This document shows, piece by piece, positions 37,853-46,646 of a stretch of 64,000 bases of DNA. The notes under the pieces are model-generated. The model was not told where the DNA came from and searched no databases. It worked only from the letters and a program-made list of their open reading frames with translations. The first letter of the stretch is position 1. Every line of letters begins with the position of its first letter. This DNA is from Streptomyces sp. NRRL B-24484. GTDB lineage: Bacteria > Actinomycetota > Actinomycetes > Streptomycetales > Streptomycetaceae. The stretch is from contig NZ_JOAI01000010.1 of NCBI RefSeq assembly GCF_000717715.1, forward strand, positions 122,091 to 186,090. Direction: 5' to 3'. A program made the position numbers and the translations under genes.

Positions 37853-38167
37853 TCAGCGCCGGTCGAGCGCCTGCCGGGCTTTTGCGGAGTCGTCCGGCCA
37901 CACCATGAGCCGCGGGCCCGCGCTCGTCTCCACCAGGGTGTGCCGCACCCCCTCGGCGGTGAGCAGCGCCGACATCCGCAGGGCCTCGTCCGGATCGGCC
38001 GGCGCGGCGACGCTGACCAGCAGCCCGTACTCGTCCGGGTTGCCGGCGTGCGGCCGGCGGGCCACCAGGGAGCGCCCGTGTCCGTACGTCCAGCGGAGCA
38101 GCAGCACCAGCACGCCGGTCAACCCCAGGCCGATCAGGAGGGCCAGCAGCGGGGGCACCGCGGTCAT
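37853..38167 (-). CDS. Small membrane-anchored protein, unknown function
   Basis: 104 residues from ATG 38167 with GAAGGG about 10 nt upstream. One N-terminal TM helix (MTAVPPLLALLIGLGLTGVLVLLLRW) and a soluble domain of about 70 residues with EYGLLVSVAAPADPDEALRMSALLTAEGVRHTLVE. That pattern, two alpha/beta units with a hydrophobic strand after the helix, resembles the small signal-transducing protein fold often annotated DUF2007, but this is a guess. Convergent with the response regulator (7-bp gap). Confidence 0.65.
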   Translation of the reverse strand: MTAVPPLLALLIGLGLTGVLVLLLRWTYGHGRSLVARRPHAGNPDEYGLLVSVAAPADPDEALRMSALLTAEGVRHTLVETSAGPRLMVWPDDSAKARQALDRR

Positions 38168-38359
38168 CGCGCCAAACCCTTCAGCCGTCGGGTACAGATC
38201 ACACTCCACATTCTCACCGTTCGGCGCCCGAGGGCATTAGAGTCACGGCCCGTGAGCGGCGCGGCTCCGGGGGAGGGACCCCGCCCTGACCGCGCCACGC
38301 CCGGCGTCCACCGGCCACTGCCGGCGACGGGCGCCCACCAGCATCCGGGAGACCCTGCC

Positions 38360-39226
38360 ATGAGCAACGCACCCGCCCAGCGGATCGCCGTCATCGGCGC
38401 CGGCCTGATGGGCGCAGGCATCGCCCAGGTCTCGGCGCAGGCCGGGCACCCGGTGGTGCTGCGGGACGTCACCGAGGCCGCGCTGCAGCGGGGCCTCGAC
38501 GGCATTCGGGCCTCGTACGAGAAGTTCGTGGGCAAAGGCCGGATGACGGCCGAGGAGGCGGAGGCGGCGCTCGGCCGGATCACCACCACCACGGACCTCG
38601 ATGCGGCGGGCGATGCGGACATCGTCGTCGAGGCGGTCTTCGAGCGGCTGGACGTCAAGGAGGGCGTGTTCCGCGAACTCGACAAGATCGCCAAGGACGG
38701 TGCCGTCCTCGCCACCAACACCTCGGCCATCCCGATCACCCGGATCGCCGCCGCCACCGCCCGCCCGGAGAGCGTCGTCGGCGTCCACTTCTTCTCGCCG
38801 GTGCCGCTGATGCGGCTGGTCGAGCTCGTCCGCGGCTACAAGACCGGTGACGCGACGCTGGCCGCCGCGCGCGCCTACGCCGAGGGCGTCGGCAAGGAGG
38901 TCGTGGTGGTCAACCGCGACGTCGCCGGGTTCATCACCACCCGCCTGATCACCGCCCTGGTCGTCGAGGCCGCCCGGCTGTACGAGTCCGGAGTGGCCAG
39001 CGCGGAGGACATCGACACGGCCTGCCGGCTCGGCTTCGGCCACCCGATGGGCCCACTGCAGACGGCCGACCTGACCGGCGTCGACATCCTGGTGAACGCG
39101 GCGCGGAACATCTACGCCGAGACCCAGGACGAGAAGTTCGCGGCCCCGGAGGTGATGGCCCGCATGGTCACCGCGGGCGATCTCGGCCGGAAGAGCGGCC
39201 GCGGCTTCTACCCCTACGAGGACTGA
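38360..39226 (+). CDS. 3-hydroxybutyryl-CoA dehydrogenase
   Basis: 288 residues; ATG 38360 with GGGAG 8 nt upstream. NAD(P) loop IAVIGAGLMGAGIAQ (9-23). ATNTSAIPITRIA, the catalytic His region VVGVHFFSPVPLMRLVELV and VNRDVAGFITTRLI are hallmarks of 3-hydroxyacyl-CoA dehydrogenases. It interconverts 3-hydroxybutyryl-CoA and acetoacetyl-CoA in butyrate or PHB-type metabolism and feeds the ethylmalonyl-CoA route. The acetyl-CoA acetyltransferase at 55 kb would make its substrate. Monofunctional length. Confidence 0.93.
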   Translation: MSNAPAQRIAVIGAGLMGAGIAQVSAQAGHPVVLRDVTEAALQRGLDGIRASYEKFVGKGRMTAEEAEAALGRITTTTDLDAAGDADIVVEAVFERLDVKEGVFRELDKIAKDGAVLATNTSAIPITRIAAATARPESVVGVHFFSPVPLMRLVELVRGYKTGDATLAAARAYAEGVGKEVVVVNRDVAGFITTRLITALVVEAARLYESGVASAEDIDTACRLGFGHPMGPLQTADLTGVDILVNAARNIYAETQDEKFAAPEVMARMVTAGDLGRKSGRGFYPYED

Positions 39227-39558
39227 GGACGCCGGCCGGGCCGCGCGGCGGGGCCGTCGGCGCCGCCCGTGTGACCCGGCCCTCACAACGGCGCACCCGC
39301 GCGGGTGAGTTTGCTCACGATGCTGCCGCAGACGGGTGATTTGGGCGGTAATCGAGCGTAGGTCTGGGGAGTTCCTGCGTATATTCCCTCGGACGGGTGA
39401 AGTTGCCTCGGACTCCGCCGAAGGGGAGAAACCTGCGGAGTTGGTTGACCGTCAGACTCAGACGAGGGGGAGACCGGCGCGGCCCCCGGTGCGCGGCGTC
39501 ACGACGCCCGACCGGCCCGGGCCCCGGAACACCCGAACGGCGAGCGGAGGAGGAGAGC
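39227..39558. other. Intergenic region before the STAS gene
   Basis: 332 bp without a gene. It holds a perfect 14-bp palindrome CACCCGCGCGGGTG (39294-39307), possibly the end of the upstream transcript, and an AT-rich TATATT near 39380 that could be the STAS promoter -10. Confidence 0.4.
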
Positions 39559-39930
39559 GTGCGCATCACCGGCGACCACAGCGGCCTGGCCATCGAGGGC
39601 CGGCTCGACGTGCGCAGCGCCGCCGACGCCCGGGCCGTCCTGCACGCCGCCGTCGACGGCGGCCAGGGCGACCTCGTGCTGGACCTCGGCCGGCTGGAGT
39701 TCTGGGACGCCACCGGCCTCGGCGTCATCATGGGCACCCACCGGCGGGCCGGCCGGATCGGCCGCCGCCTCGTCCTGCGGCACGTCCCCGCCCAGCTGCA
39801 GCGCCTGCTCGTCGCCACCCGGCTGCACCGCATCCTCGCCGTGGAGGGCACCGTCCCCGACGCCTACGGCACCTCGCTGCCCGCCCTCGGCAGCCTCCCC
39901 GGCGCACCGCTGATCCTGCCGACCGCCTGA
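39559..39930 (+). CDS. STAS-domain protein (anti-sigma factor antagonist-like)
   Basis: 123 residues; GTG 39559 with GGAGGAGGA upstream. The STAS fold is clear: LAIEGRLDVRSAADARAVLH, then GDLVLDLGRLEFWDATGLGVIMG, where the phosphorylatable position of the family is Thr in DATG. Antagonists of this class are switched by RsbW/SpoIIAB-type kinases. No kinase is adjacent; the RsbW-like protein at 3.3 kb is one possible partner. The next gene, a P-loop ATPase with a membrane anchor, is on the same strand 203 bp downstream. Confidence 0.88.
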   Translation: MRITGDHSGLAIEGRLDVRSAADARAVLHAAVDGGQGDLVLDLGRLEFWDATGLGVIMGTHRRAGRIGRRLVLRHVPAQLQRLLVATRLHRILAVEGTVPDAYGTSLPALGSLPGAPLILPTA

Positions 39931-40133
39931 TCCCGCGGCCCGGCCCCGACCGCCCCGGCGCCCCCTGCACCACCACCCGAAACGTTACTTCGGGGTACCG
40001 GTCTGTGCTGCGCGCGGCGAGTGTGGAAAAGTCTGCGCTCACAAGCACGGTCGCGCGGGCCTGGAGCAGGTGCGCGGCCGGTTCGACGCCGCCGGCACCA
40101 GCCCGGCGGCCGACCATGGGGCGGAGCACGAAC

Positions 40134-42323
40134 GTGGGACAGCCGACCGGTGACTTCGGGCAGGAAGGCGTTCGCCCCCGCACCGGAGAGGTCGTCTCCG
40201 GGGACCTGCTGCTGGCGATCGGCGGCCCGGACGGCTCCGAGGCACGCCCCTGCCCCGACGGCTGGCGTCCCGAGCCGCGCCGCGTCCGCGACCGCCGCCA
40301 GGACCGGCCCGAACTCGGCCCCAGCCCCGCCGTCGGCCCGCTGGCGATGGGCAGCGCCGCCGCGGACCTGCCGCTGCTCGACCGCGAGGGCGACATCGCC
40401 CGGCTCGTCGCGGCCGTCTCCGAGGGCCGCTCCGTCCGCCTCGTCGGCCAGGCCGGCTCGGGCCGCAGCACCCTGCTCGCCGCCGTCGCCGACGGCGCGG
40501 CCGGCATCGCCCCGGACGGTGTCGTCCGGCTCAGCGGCCACCGCCGCACCGGCGCCGACCTGCTGCAGGACCTGTTCGCCGCGACCCACCACGCCCCCGG
40601 CTACCGGCCCGACCGCCGCGACCTGGCGTCCCTGCTCTCCCAGGTCGGCGCCGTCGTCGTGATCGACGACCTGGACGTCGACGACGAGGAGCTCGCCGAA
40701 CTCCTCGACGCCGCCCCGGACTGCGCCTTCCTCGTCGCCGCGCCGCCCGGCAGCCCCCTGCTGGCGCCCGGCCTGCGGATGGAGGACCACCCCGTCGCGG
40801 GCCTCTCCAAGTCCGCCTGCCTGACGCTGGCCGGCCGCCTGGCGGGCCGTCAGCTCGACGAGACCGAGCGGGCCTGGGCGGTCGACCTGTGGTTCGAGTC
40901 CGAGGGCCTGCCGCTGCGCTTCGTCCAGGCCGCCGCCCTGCTCCGCCAGCGCGACCTCTCGGTGGACACCCTGGTCGCCGCGCAGGAGGACCGCAACAAC
41001 GTCTTCGGCATGGTCAAGGAGATCGCCGAACCGGACGACCCGGCAGTCCTGGAAGGCGAGTTGCGGCGCACCGTCCCGCTGCCGACGGTCGCGGAGAGCG
41101 CCGCGCCGGCCGTCCGGCTGGCCGAGGGGCTCAGCGAGTCCGCGCAGGACGTCCTGCGCCTGGCGCTGGCCTTCGGCGGCGAGTGCCCGACCGCCCCGCA
41201 CCTGCCGGCGCTGATCGACGTCGGGCTCGGCGAGAGCGCCCTGCGCGAACTCGTCGACGCCGGCCTCGCGGTGTCCGTCGGCGGCCACCACCGGCTCACC
41301 ACCGGCGTCCAGGAACTCCTCGCCGGACGCTTCGAACCCGGCACGGTCGCCTACGGCGCCGCCGAGCACTTCTCCTGGTGGGTGGGCCACGCCTCGGTCA
41401 CCACCGAGCAGATCTCCGCCGAGGCGGAGGTCCTCGTCGGCGCGCTGCTCGCCGACCGGGCCGCCGACCGCCCGGAGGCCGTGCTGCGGCTCGCCCGTGC
41501 GGCCGCCCCGGCCCTGGCGCTGTCCCTGCGCTGGGGTGCCTGGGAGCGCGTCCTCAAGCTCGGGCTGGAGGCCGCCCGGGTGCTGCGGGCCACCGCCGAG
41601 GAGGCCTGGTTCCACCACGAGCTCGGGGTGCTCGCGCTGTGCCTGCACTCGGACCAGCGGGCGCTCGCCGAACTGGAGTCCGCGGTCGCGCTGCGGGCCG
41701 CGTTCGGCGACCCGAACTCCGGGGCCGCCGGGCGGCGGATGCTGGACCTGCTGAAGTCGGAGACCCGGCAGCTGCCTTCCGGTGAGGAACTGCCCGGCGT
41801 CGGCCGACGACCCGTCATCAGGGCCATCGCCAAGGCCCCTTGGCGGCTCGCCACGGCCAAGAAGGGGTCGGACGCCAAGCGGGCCGCGATCGCCGCCGCA
41901 GCGGCCGTGATGGCGCTGGGCGTGCTGGGCGCCGCGATCGGGCTCAACACCGGCGGCGACGAATCCGCCGGCACCAACCGCACCTCGCCGGGCACTTCGG
42001 TGGACGACAGCTCCACCGGGGACGACCTGCCCGCCGCCGTCTCCGGCTCCCCGACGCCCTCGCCGAGCGACAGCCCGTCCGAGAGCCCCTCGGCATCGGC
42101 CTCGACCTCGGCCTCCGAGTCGGCCTCCGCCTCCGCGAGCGCCACCGGCACCCGGAAGCCGACCGCGACGAAGACCACCGCACCCGCCCCGGGACAGACC
42201 AGCAGGACGCCCAGCACCGGCACCAGCACCTCGGCCTCGCCGTCGGCGAGCAGCGCGTCGCCGACCGTGACCCCCACGACGAGCCCGACGCCCACCGACA
42301 CCGGTTCGGCATCGGCGGGCTAG
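40134..42323 (+). CDS. Membrane-anchored STAND-like P-loop ATPase with Ser/Thr-rich tail
   Basis: 729 residues. GTG 40134 is preferred (GCGGAG 7 nt upstream); ATG 40116 is an alternative. Residues about 75-330 form an AAA/STAND-like NTPase: Walker A VGQAGSGRST near 103-112, Walker B VVVIDDLDVDD near 173-183, and a winged-helix-like part with LSESAQDVLRLALAFGG. A helical region (about 390-540) resembles TPR-type repeats. One TM helix (about 584-604, IAAAAAVMALGVLGAAIGL) is followed by 125 Ser/Thr/Pro/Ala-rich residues, probably outside the cell. Function unknown; I recall similar genes at this position in other streptomycetes. Confidence 0.8.
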   Translation: MGQPTGDFGQEGVRPRTGEVVSGDLLLAIGGPDGSEARPCPDGWRPEPRRVRDRRQDRPELGPSPAVGPLAMGSAAADLPLLDREGDIARLVAAVSEGRSVRLVGQAGSGRSTLLAAVADGAAGIAPDGVVRLSGHRRTGADLLQDLFAATHHAPGYRPDRRDLASLLSQVGAVVVIDDLDVDDEELAELLDAAPDCAFLVAAPPGSPLLAPGLRMEDHPVAGLSKSACLTLAGRLAGRQLDETERAWAVDLWFESEGLPLRFVQAAALLRQRDLSVDTLVAAQEDRNNVFGMVKEIAEPDDPAVLEGELRRTVPLPTVAESAAPAVRLAEGLSESAQDVLRLALAFGGECPTAPHLPALIDVGLGESALRELVDAGLAVSVGGHHRLTTGVQELLAGRFEPGTVAYGAAEHFSWWVGHASVTTEQISAEAEVLVGALLADRAADRPEAVLRLARAAAPALALSLRWGAWERVLKLGLEAARVLRATAEEAWFHHELGVLALCLHSDQRALAELESAVALRAAFGDPNSGAAGRRMLDLLKSETRQLPSGEELPGVGRRPVIRAIAKAPWRLATAKKGSDAKRAAIAAAAAVMALGVLGAAIGLNTGGDESAGTNRTSPGTSVDDSSTGDDLPAAVSGSPTPSPSDSPSESPSASASTSASESASASASATGTRKPTATKTTAPAPGQTSRTPSTGTSTSASPSASSASPTVTPTTSPTPTDTGSASAG

Positions 42324-42351
42324 CGCCGGGCCGTCGGCGGGGCCGGGCGGC

Positions 42352-43011
42352 CTAGAACAGCTTCAGCTTGTCGTCGTCGATGCCGCGCAGCTCGTCGTAG
42401 TCCAGCACCACGCAGCCGATGCCGCGGTCGGTGGCGAGGACGCGGGCCTGCGGCTTGATCTCCTGGGCGGCGAAGACGCCCTTCACCGGGGCCAGCAGCG
42501 GGTCCCGGTTGAGGAGTTCGAGGTAGCGGGTGAGCTGCTCGACGCCGTCGATCTCACCGCGGCGCTTGATCTCCACGGCGACCGTGGCGCCGTCGGCGTC
42601 GCGACAGAGGATGTCCACCGGGCCGATCGCGGTCGGGTACTCGCGGCGGATCAGCGACCAGCCGGAGCCGAGGACCTCCATGCGGTCCGCGAGCAGTTCC
42701 TGCAGGTGCGCCTCGACGCCGTCCTTCACCAGACCCGGGTCGACGCCCAGGTCGTGCGAGGAGTCGTGGAGCACCTCCTCCAACGTGATGATCAGCTTTT
42801 CGCCGGCCTTGTTGACCACCGTCCAGGTGCCGTCCGCCTCCTTGAGCGTGCAGGGCGGCGACATCCAGTTGAGCGGCTTGTAGGCGCGGTCGTCGGCGTG
42901 GATGCTGACGCTCCCGTCGGCCTTCACCAGGATGAGGCGGGTGGCGGACGGGAGGTGGGCGGAGAGCCGTCCGGCATAGTCGACGGAGCAGCGGGCAATT
43001 ACGAGACGCAC
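42352..43011 (-). CDS. nucS: Mismatch-specific endonuclease NucS/EndoMS
   Basis: 219 residues from GTG 43011 (leaderless). RecB-like nuclease residues Asp133, Glu147 and Lys149 are in [25 protein letters not shown]. The C-terminus DDKLKLF fits the beta-clamp-binding motif of actinobacterial NucS. N-terminal SHLPSAT-like DNA-binding domain is intact ([20 protein letters not shown]). NucS cuts both strands at mismatches and replaces MutS/MutL repair in actinobacteria. Convergent with the ATPase gene (28-bp gap). Confidence 0.95.
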   Translation of the reverse strand: MRLVIARCSVDYAGRLSAHLPSATRLILVKADGSVSIHADDRAYKPLNWMSPPCTLKEADGTWTVVNKAGEKLIITLEEVLHDSSHDLGVDPGLVKDGVEAHLQELLADRMEVLGSGWSLIRREYPTAIGPVDILCRDADGATVAVEIKRRGEIDGVEQLTRYLELLNRDPLLAPVKGVFAAQEIKPQARVLATDRGIGCVVLDYDELRGIDDDKLKLF

Positions 43012-43019
43012 GGTCGACC

Positions 43020-43025
43020 ACGCTA
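43020..43025 (-). promoter_or_regulatory. -10 element TAGCGT, leaderless nucS promoter
   Basis: On the minus strand TAGCGT is followed by 8 nt and GTG 43011; there is no Shine-Dalgarno. Confidence 0.45.
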
Positions 43026-43575
43026 GCCCACCGGGGCCAGTTGATGCGATTCCGCGACGACGGGGTGAAGAATTCGCGCGTCCGGCGAACCATGGTGTCC
43101 GCACGGTCACACGCCGTGCACGCGGCCTCCGTCCGGCGCCGCCCGGCCGGGGCCGACCCACGGGGATGGAGACTCGCGATGAACGCTGCGACACGATCCG
43201 GCCAATCTGGCCGCTGCGGCACCGATTCCGGTGGTATTCGACGCATTAGCTCGTCGCACTGAGCAATCGCCTGTCACCCTGGTGTGAGCGTCCGTCGTCC
43301 TGCGCGACCGCACGCTGTCGCGCCGGCGCACGCCCGCGCGACAGGGGTGCGCCCGGATGCCACCCGCCCACCGTCACCACCGCTCCCGCGGCGCCCGCGC
43401 CGGGCTCCCCGGGCGCGGACCGACCCCCGTCACCCCGACCGGCCGTCAGGTCGGCGGGGAATCGGGCCGGTTCGCGCGTACGGGCCCGGCCGGACCGCAC
43501 CACTGTGTACGACCGCACCAACCGCAAGACCACCCCGGCGGGCCGCGCCCGGGTGGACCGCGAGAGGAGAACCCA
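43026..43575. other. Divergent intergenic region, nucS to SCO5389-like gene
   Basis: About 550 bp without a credible gene; the short open frames are composition artefacts. It contains the inverted repeat CGGCCAATCTGGCCG near 43199-43213. Promoters for both flanking genes must lie here, but I see only the nucS -10 clearly. Confidence 0.4.
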
Positions 43576-43968
43576 ATGTCGCTCGACGTCTCACCGGCCC
43601 TGCTCGAGAAGGCCGAGAGAGGCGAGGTCGACGAGAGGGAGTTCGTCGACTGCGTCCGTACATCCCTCCCGTACGCCTGGGAGCTGATCAGCTCGCTGGT
43701 CGCCCAGACGAAGGTCGACGGCACCGACTTCGCCGACAACCACGTCCCGCCGCCCAGCGAGCAGGCCCGCGGCCAGCTGCTGCGCGCGATGGCCAGCGAC
43801 GCGATCCGGGGCGCCCTCCAGCGGCACTTCGGCGTGCGGTTGGCGTTCCAGAACTGCCACCGGGTGGCGGTCTTCGCCCCGTCCGAGTCGAACGAGGAGC
43901 GCTACGCGCGCTTCACGTCCGTCCGGGCCCAGCTGCTCAACCAGTCGCCCGAGCTGCGCGACTGCTGA
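43576..43968 (+). CDS. Conserved hypothetical protein (SCO5389-like)
   Basis: 130 residues, ATG 43576 with GAGAGGAG upstream. MSLDVSPALLEKAERGEVDEREFVDCVRTSLPYAWELISSL and later GALQRHFGVRLAFQNCHRVAVFAP are well-formed, suggesting an alpha/beta fold with two Cys. From memory it matches a streptomycete-specific conserved protein at the same position (SCO5389). No known domain or catalytic motif can be identified; the hydrophilic composition fits a cytoplasmic protein. Monocistronic: a strong bidirectional terminator follows. Confidence 0.75.
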   Translation: MSLDVSPALLEKAERGEVDEREFVDCVRTSLPYAWELISSLVAQTKVDGTDFADNHVPPPSEQARGQLLRAMASDAIRGALQRHFGVRLAFQNCHRVAVFAPSESNEERYARFTSVRAQLLNQSPELRDC

Positions 43969-43971
43969 CAC

Positions 43972-44018
43972 CGGCCGACGGGGCCGGCCGGGACCACTCC
44001 GGCCGGCCCCGTCGGCCG
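43972..44018. terminator. Bidirectional terminator between convergent genes
   Basis: Perfect 20-bp stem (43972-43991 with 43999-44018) around a 7-nt loop, between the SCO5389-like and LLM genes. Confidence 0.8.
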
Positions 44019-44036
44019 TCCCGGCACCCGCGGCCG

Positions 44037-45275
44037 TCAGCCGAGCTCGGGGAGGACCTCCGAGCCCAGCCGCTCGATGTTGTGCAGGGTCGCCGCACGG
44101 TCGCCGGAGCCCTCGGCGAGCAGCGCGAAACGGCGGATCCCGGTGCGCTCGGCGGTCGCCAGCAGCCGGTCCGCGCACTGCCGCGGCGTCCCCACGGCGT
44201 GCAGGTCGCACAGCAGTTCCGTGTACGCGCGCGGGTCGCGCATCCGGCGCTCCCGCCCGTCGACCGTGCGGTGCGCGCCGAGCCCGTACTCGAACCAGCC
44301 CGGCATCGTCTGCAGCAGGTCGGCCCGGGCCACCGCCGTCCGGTCGGCCACCTGCACCACGCCCGCCGCGACGTGCTCCCGCTCGACCCGGGCGAGCTGC
44401 TCCTCGCCGCGCCCGCAGGCCCGCCAGGCCTCCCGGTAGGCGGCGAGCATCTGCTGCTTGTCCTCGTCGCCCGAGTGCATGCCGAGCAGCATCGGCAGAC
44501 CCCGCTCGGCGGCCGTGCGCACCCCGGTGGGGGAGGTGCAGGCCATCACCACCGGCGGCCCCGACTGCGGCCGCCCGCCCGCCTCCTGGCGCTGCCGGGG
44601 GAAGTTCCGCAGCGGGTCCGCCTCCGCCTCGGGACCGCCGAGGCCGAGCCAGTCCGCGAGCCCGGACGGGCGGAGCGGCTCGGAGGCCCGCGGGACCACC
44701 GCCACCTCCGGGAAGGAGAACTGCGGCCCGTCCGCGCCGACCCGGGTGCCGTGCAGCCAGCGCAGCAGCAGGTCCAGCCGCTCCGGGAAGCCCGACTCGT
44801 AGGCGTCCACGCCGGTGCCGAAGACGTCGAGGTCGATCCACGGGCCGCCGCGGCCCACGCCGAGCGTGAACCGGCCGCCGGAGACCAGGTGCAGCAGCGC
44901 CGCCCGCTCGCCGAGCGCCACCGGGTGCGCCGTCGACAGCACGCTGACCGCCGTGCCGACGCCGATCCTGCGCGTCCGGCCGAGCAGCAGCCCGGCCAGG
45001 GTCGCGGCGTCCGGGCAGACGCCGTACGGCACGAAGTGGTGCTCCGCCAGCCAGACCGCGTCCAGGCCGGCCCGTTCCGCGGCGACGGCCGCGTCCACCG
45101 TGCGGGCCAGCACCTCGCCGTGGCCCTGCCCGGGGAACTGCGCGGAGAGCAGGAACGCCCCGACGGCGATCCGGTCGGTGGCCGCGGGGCGGGGCAGCAG
45201 CGCCGTCGCCGGGGCCGTCCCACCCCCCGCGCCGGGCTGCTGGTCGGTGTCGGGCCGCTGGCTGGTCTTGGTCAT
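44037..45275 (-). CDS. LLM-class flavin-dependent oxidoreductase (luciferase-like)
   Basis: 412 residues, ATG 45275. Bacterial-luciferase-like TIM barrel: AERAGLDAVWLAEHHFVPYGVCPDAATLAGLLLGRTRRIGVGTAVSV is the conserved core, with AEHH typical of the group-1 alkane-sulfonate/luciferase-like class, and VSGGRFTLGVGRG later. These enzymes use FMN or F420; the cofactor cannot be read from the sequence. Substrate unknown. Its promoter region contains the inverted repeat GTGCCAAAGGCAC. Confidence 0.88.
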   Translation of the reverse strand: MTKTSQRPDTDQQPGAGGGTAPATALLPRPAATDRIAVGAFLLSAQFPGQGHGEVLARTVDAAVAAERAGLDAVWLAEHHFVPYGVCPDAATLAGLLLGRTRRIGVGTAVSVLSTAHPVALGERAALLHLVSGGRFTLGVGRGGPWIDLDVFGTGVDAYESGFPERLDLLLRWLHGTRVGADGPQFSFPEVAVVPRASEPLRPSGLADWLGLGGPEAEADPLRNFPRQRQEAGGRPQSGPPVVMACTSPTGVRTAAERGLPMLLGMHSGDEDKQQMLAAYREAWRACGRGEEQLARVEREHVAAGVVQVADRTAVARADLLQTMPGWFEYGLGAHRTVDGRERRMRDPRAYTELLCDLHAVGTPRQCADRLLATAERTGIRRFALLAEGSGDRAATLHNIERLGSEVLPELG

Positions 45276-45345
45276 CGGGTGCCTCCTCGGGGGTGCGCAG
45301 GGACTGCGAACCCCGCTGTCTCACCTCGTGAGTAGCCGATGTCAT

Positions 45346-45358
45346 GTGCCAAAGGCAC
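45346..45358. promoter_or_regulatory. Inverted repeat upstream of LLM gene
   Basis: GTGCCAAAGGCAC, 5-bp arms around AAA, 71 bp upstream of the LLM start in an AT-richer patch. Possible operator. Confidence 0.3.
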
Positions 45359-45505
45359 GCCGTTTCACCAATTTCCCAGGAGAACGGGTGGATCTCACCC
45401 AAAACACCGGAGATCGCACGGATGTCGTGATAGTGGCACAGAGGGTGGTGCGGTGGCCCGTACCCTGGAGGTGTCCCCCGTGCCCGGCCCGAGAGGTGGT
45501 TCGGC

Positions 45506-45826
45506 GTGTCGCCGCGTCGCAATCGTGAGAAGAACTCCGCCCCCCGCGAGGACGCCCCGGCGGCCCCGTTCGGCGGCTCACTGCGCCGCGTCGAGAGCTA
45601 CGGCGGCGAGGACTGGGTGGTGCAGACGGTCGCCGGCTCCCCGGGCCGCCACTACCGCTGCCCGGGCTGCGACCAGGAGATCCCGCCCGGCGTCGGCCAC
45701 GTCGTCGCCTGGCCGGACCACGGACCCGGGGTGGAGGACCGCCGGCACTGGCACCGCGCCTGCTGGGGCGCCAGGGAACGCCGCGGCGCAGGCCTCCAGC
45801 GCGGCCGGGGCGCACCGCGGTACTAG
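45506..45826 (+). CDS. Small zinc-ribbon-like protein
   Basis: 106 residues, GTG 45506, with GAGAGGTGG upstream and a -10-like TACCCT at 45461-45466. A basic disordered start is followed by GEDWVVQTVAGSPGRHYRCPGCDQEIPPGVGHVVAWPD and RRHWHRACW. Cys52, Cys55, His81 or His83 and Cys86 could hold one zinc. Related streptomycete proteins are, as I recall, annotated ATP/GTP-binding, but I see no nucleotide-binding motif. It may bind nucleic acid or protein. Convergent with the ABC permease gene. Confidence 0.75.
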   Translation: MSPRRNREKNSAPREDAPAAPFGGSLRRVESYGGEDWVVQTVAGSPGRHYRCPGCDQEIPPGVGHVVAWPDHGPGVEDRRHWHRACWGARERRGAGLQRGRGAPRY

Positions 45827-45832
45827 GAGCCG

Positions 45833-45872
45833 CCCGCAGGGCGCTCGACGGTCGTTCAGGGCGCCCTGCGGG
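45833..45872. terminator. Bidirectional hairpin terminator
   Basis: CCCGCAGGGCGC (45833-45844) and GCGCCCTGCGGG (45861-45872) pair perfectly between the convergent zinc-ribbon and ABC permease genes. Confidence 0.7.
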
Positions 45873-45880
45873 GTTGCCGA

Positions 45881-46645
45881 TCAGGCGTCGCGGGTGCGGA
45901 GCACCAGGATGCCGCCGGCGAGGGCCGCGAGGGTCCAGGTGAGGCAGATGAGGAAGCCGGCGCCGGGGCCGAACGGCTGGTTGTGCTCCTGGTAGACCAG
46001 CAGCATCCGCTGGCCCGCGTAGTCGGGGAAGTAGTGCGCGACCGTCTTCACCTTCGGCACCGCGCCGAGGATCGGCGACAGCAGGAAGAAGAACGGCACC
46101 AGCACGCCCAGCGCCAGCGTCTGGTTGTGCAGCATCGCGGTGACCCCGGCCGAGAAGAGGCAGATCATCGTCAGGTAGCCGGCCGCGCCGAACACCGCGC
46201 GCAGCACGTGCGGCTCGGTGATCGTCGTGCTGTGCCCGCCGAGCAGCGCCTGGCCGGTGAAGAAGGTGACGAAGACCGTGGCCAGCGACACCGCGAAGGC
46301 CGCCAGCGCGATCACCACCGCCTTGCCGACCAGCAGGGTGGCGCGCTGCGGCACGGCCGCCAGCGACACCCGGATCATGCCGCTGCTGTACTCGTTGCCG
46401 ACCGCCAGCACCCCGAAGACCACCATGGCGATCTCGCCCAGGATGATCCCCGCGAAGGCGGTGCCGGTCGCGTCGAACGGCGCGTTCTTGGGTGCGAAGT
46501 CCGCGAAGTTGTTGTTGGCCAGCGTGCAGATGAGGGCGCCGAGGCCGAGCGTGACGACGAAGGCCAGCCCGAGCGTCCACACCGTGGAGCGGACGGTGCG
46601 CACCTTCGTCCACTCGGACTGCAGGATCGCGGGGAACGCGGCCAT
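45881..46645 (-). CDS. ABC-2 type transporter permease
   Basis: 254 residues from ATG 46645, one base after the ATPase stop; GAAGGAG in the ATPase end serves as ribosome-binding site. QSEWTKVRTVRSTVWTLGLAFVVTLGLG is the typical N-terminal amphipathic segment plus TM1 of streptomycete ABC-2 permeases, GNEYSSGMIRVSLAAVPQR the conserved cytoplasmic loop. Six TM helices. Probably exports a lipid, antibiotic or peptide; the substrate is unknown. Confidence 0.9.
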   Translation of the reverse strand: MAAFPAILQSEWTKVRTVRSTVWTLGLAFVVTLGLGALICTLANNNFADFAPKNAPFDATGTAFAGIILGEIAMVVFGVLAVGNEYSSGMIRVSLAAVPQRATLLVGKAVVIALAAFAVSLATVFVTFFTGQALLGGHSTTITEPHVLRAVFGAAGYLTMICLFSAGVTAMLHNQTLALGVLVPFFFLLSPILGAVPKVKTVAHYFPDYAGQRMLLVYQEHNQPFGPGAGFLICLTWTLAALAGGILVLRTRDA

Positions 46646-46646
46646 C

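Noticed and set aside
39336..40133. In-frame extension of the P-loop ATPase to 995 codons
   Set aside because: The extra 266 residues are Arg/Pro-rich and run out of frame across the STAS gene; the GTG at 40134 has a ribosome-binding site.
43041..43331. Small genes between nucS and the SCO5389-like gene
   Set aside because: Short frames on both strands have Arg/Ser/Gly-rich products, no ribosome-binding sites and no recognisable domain.
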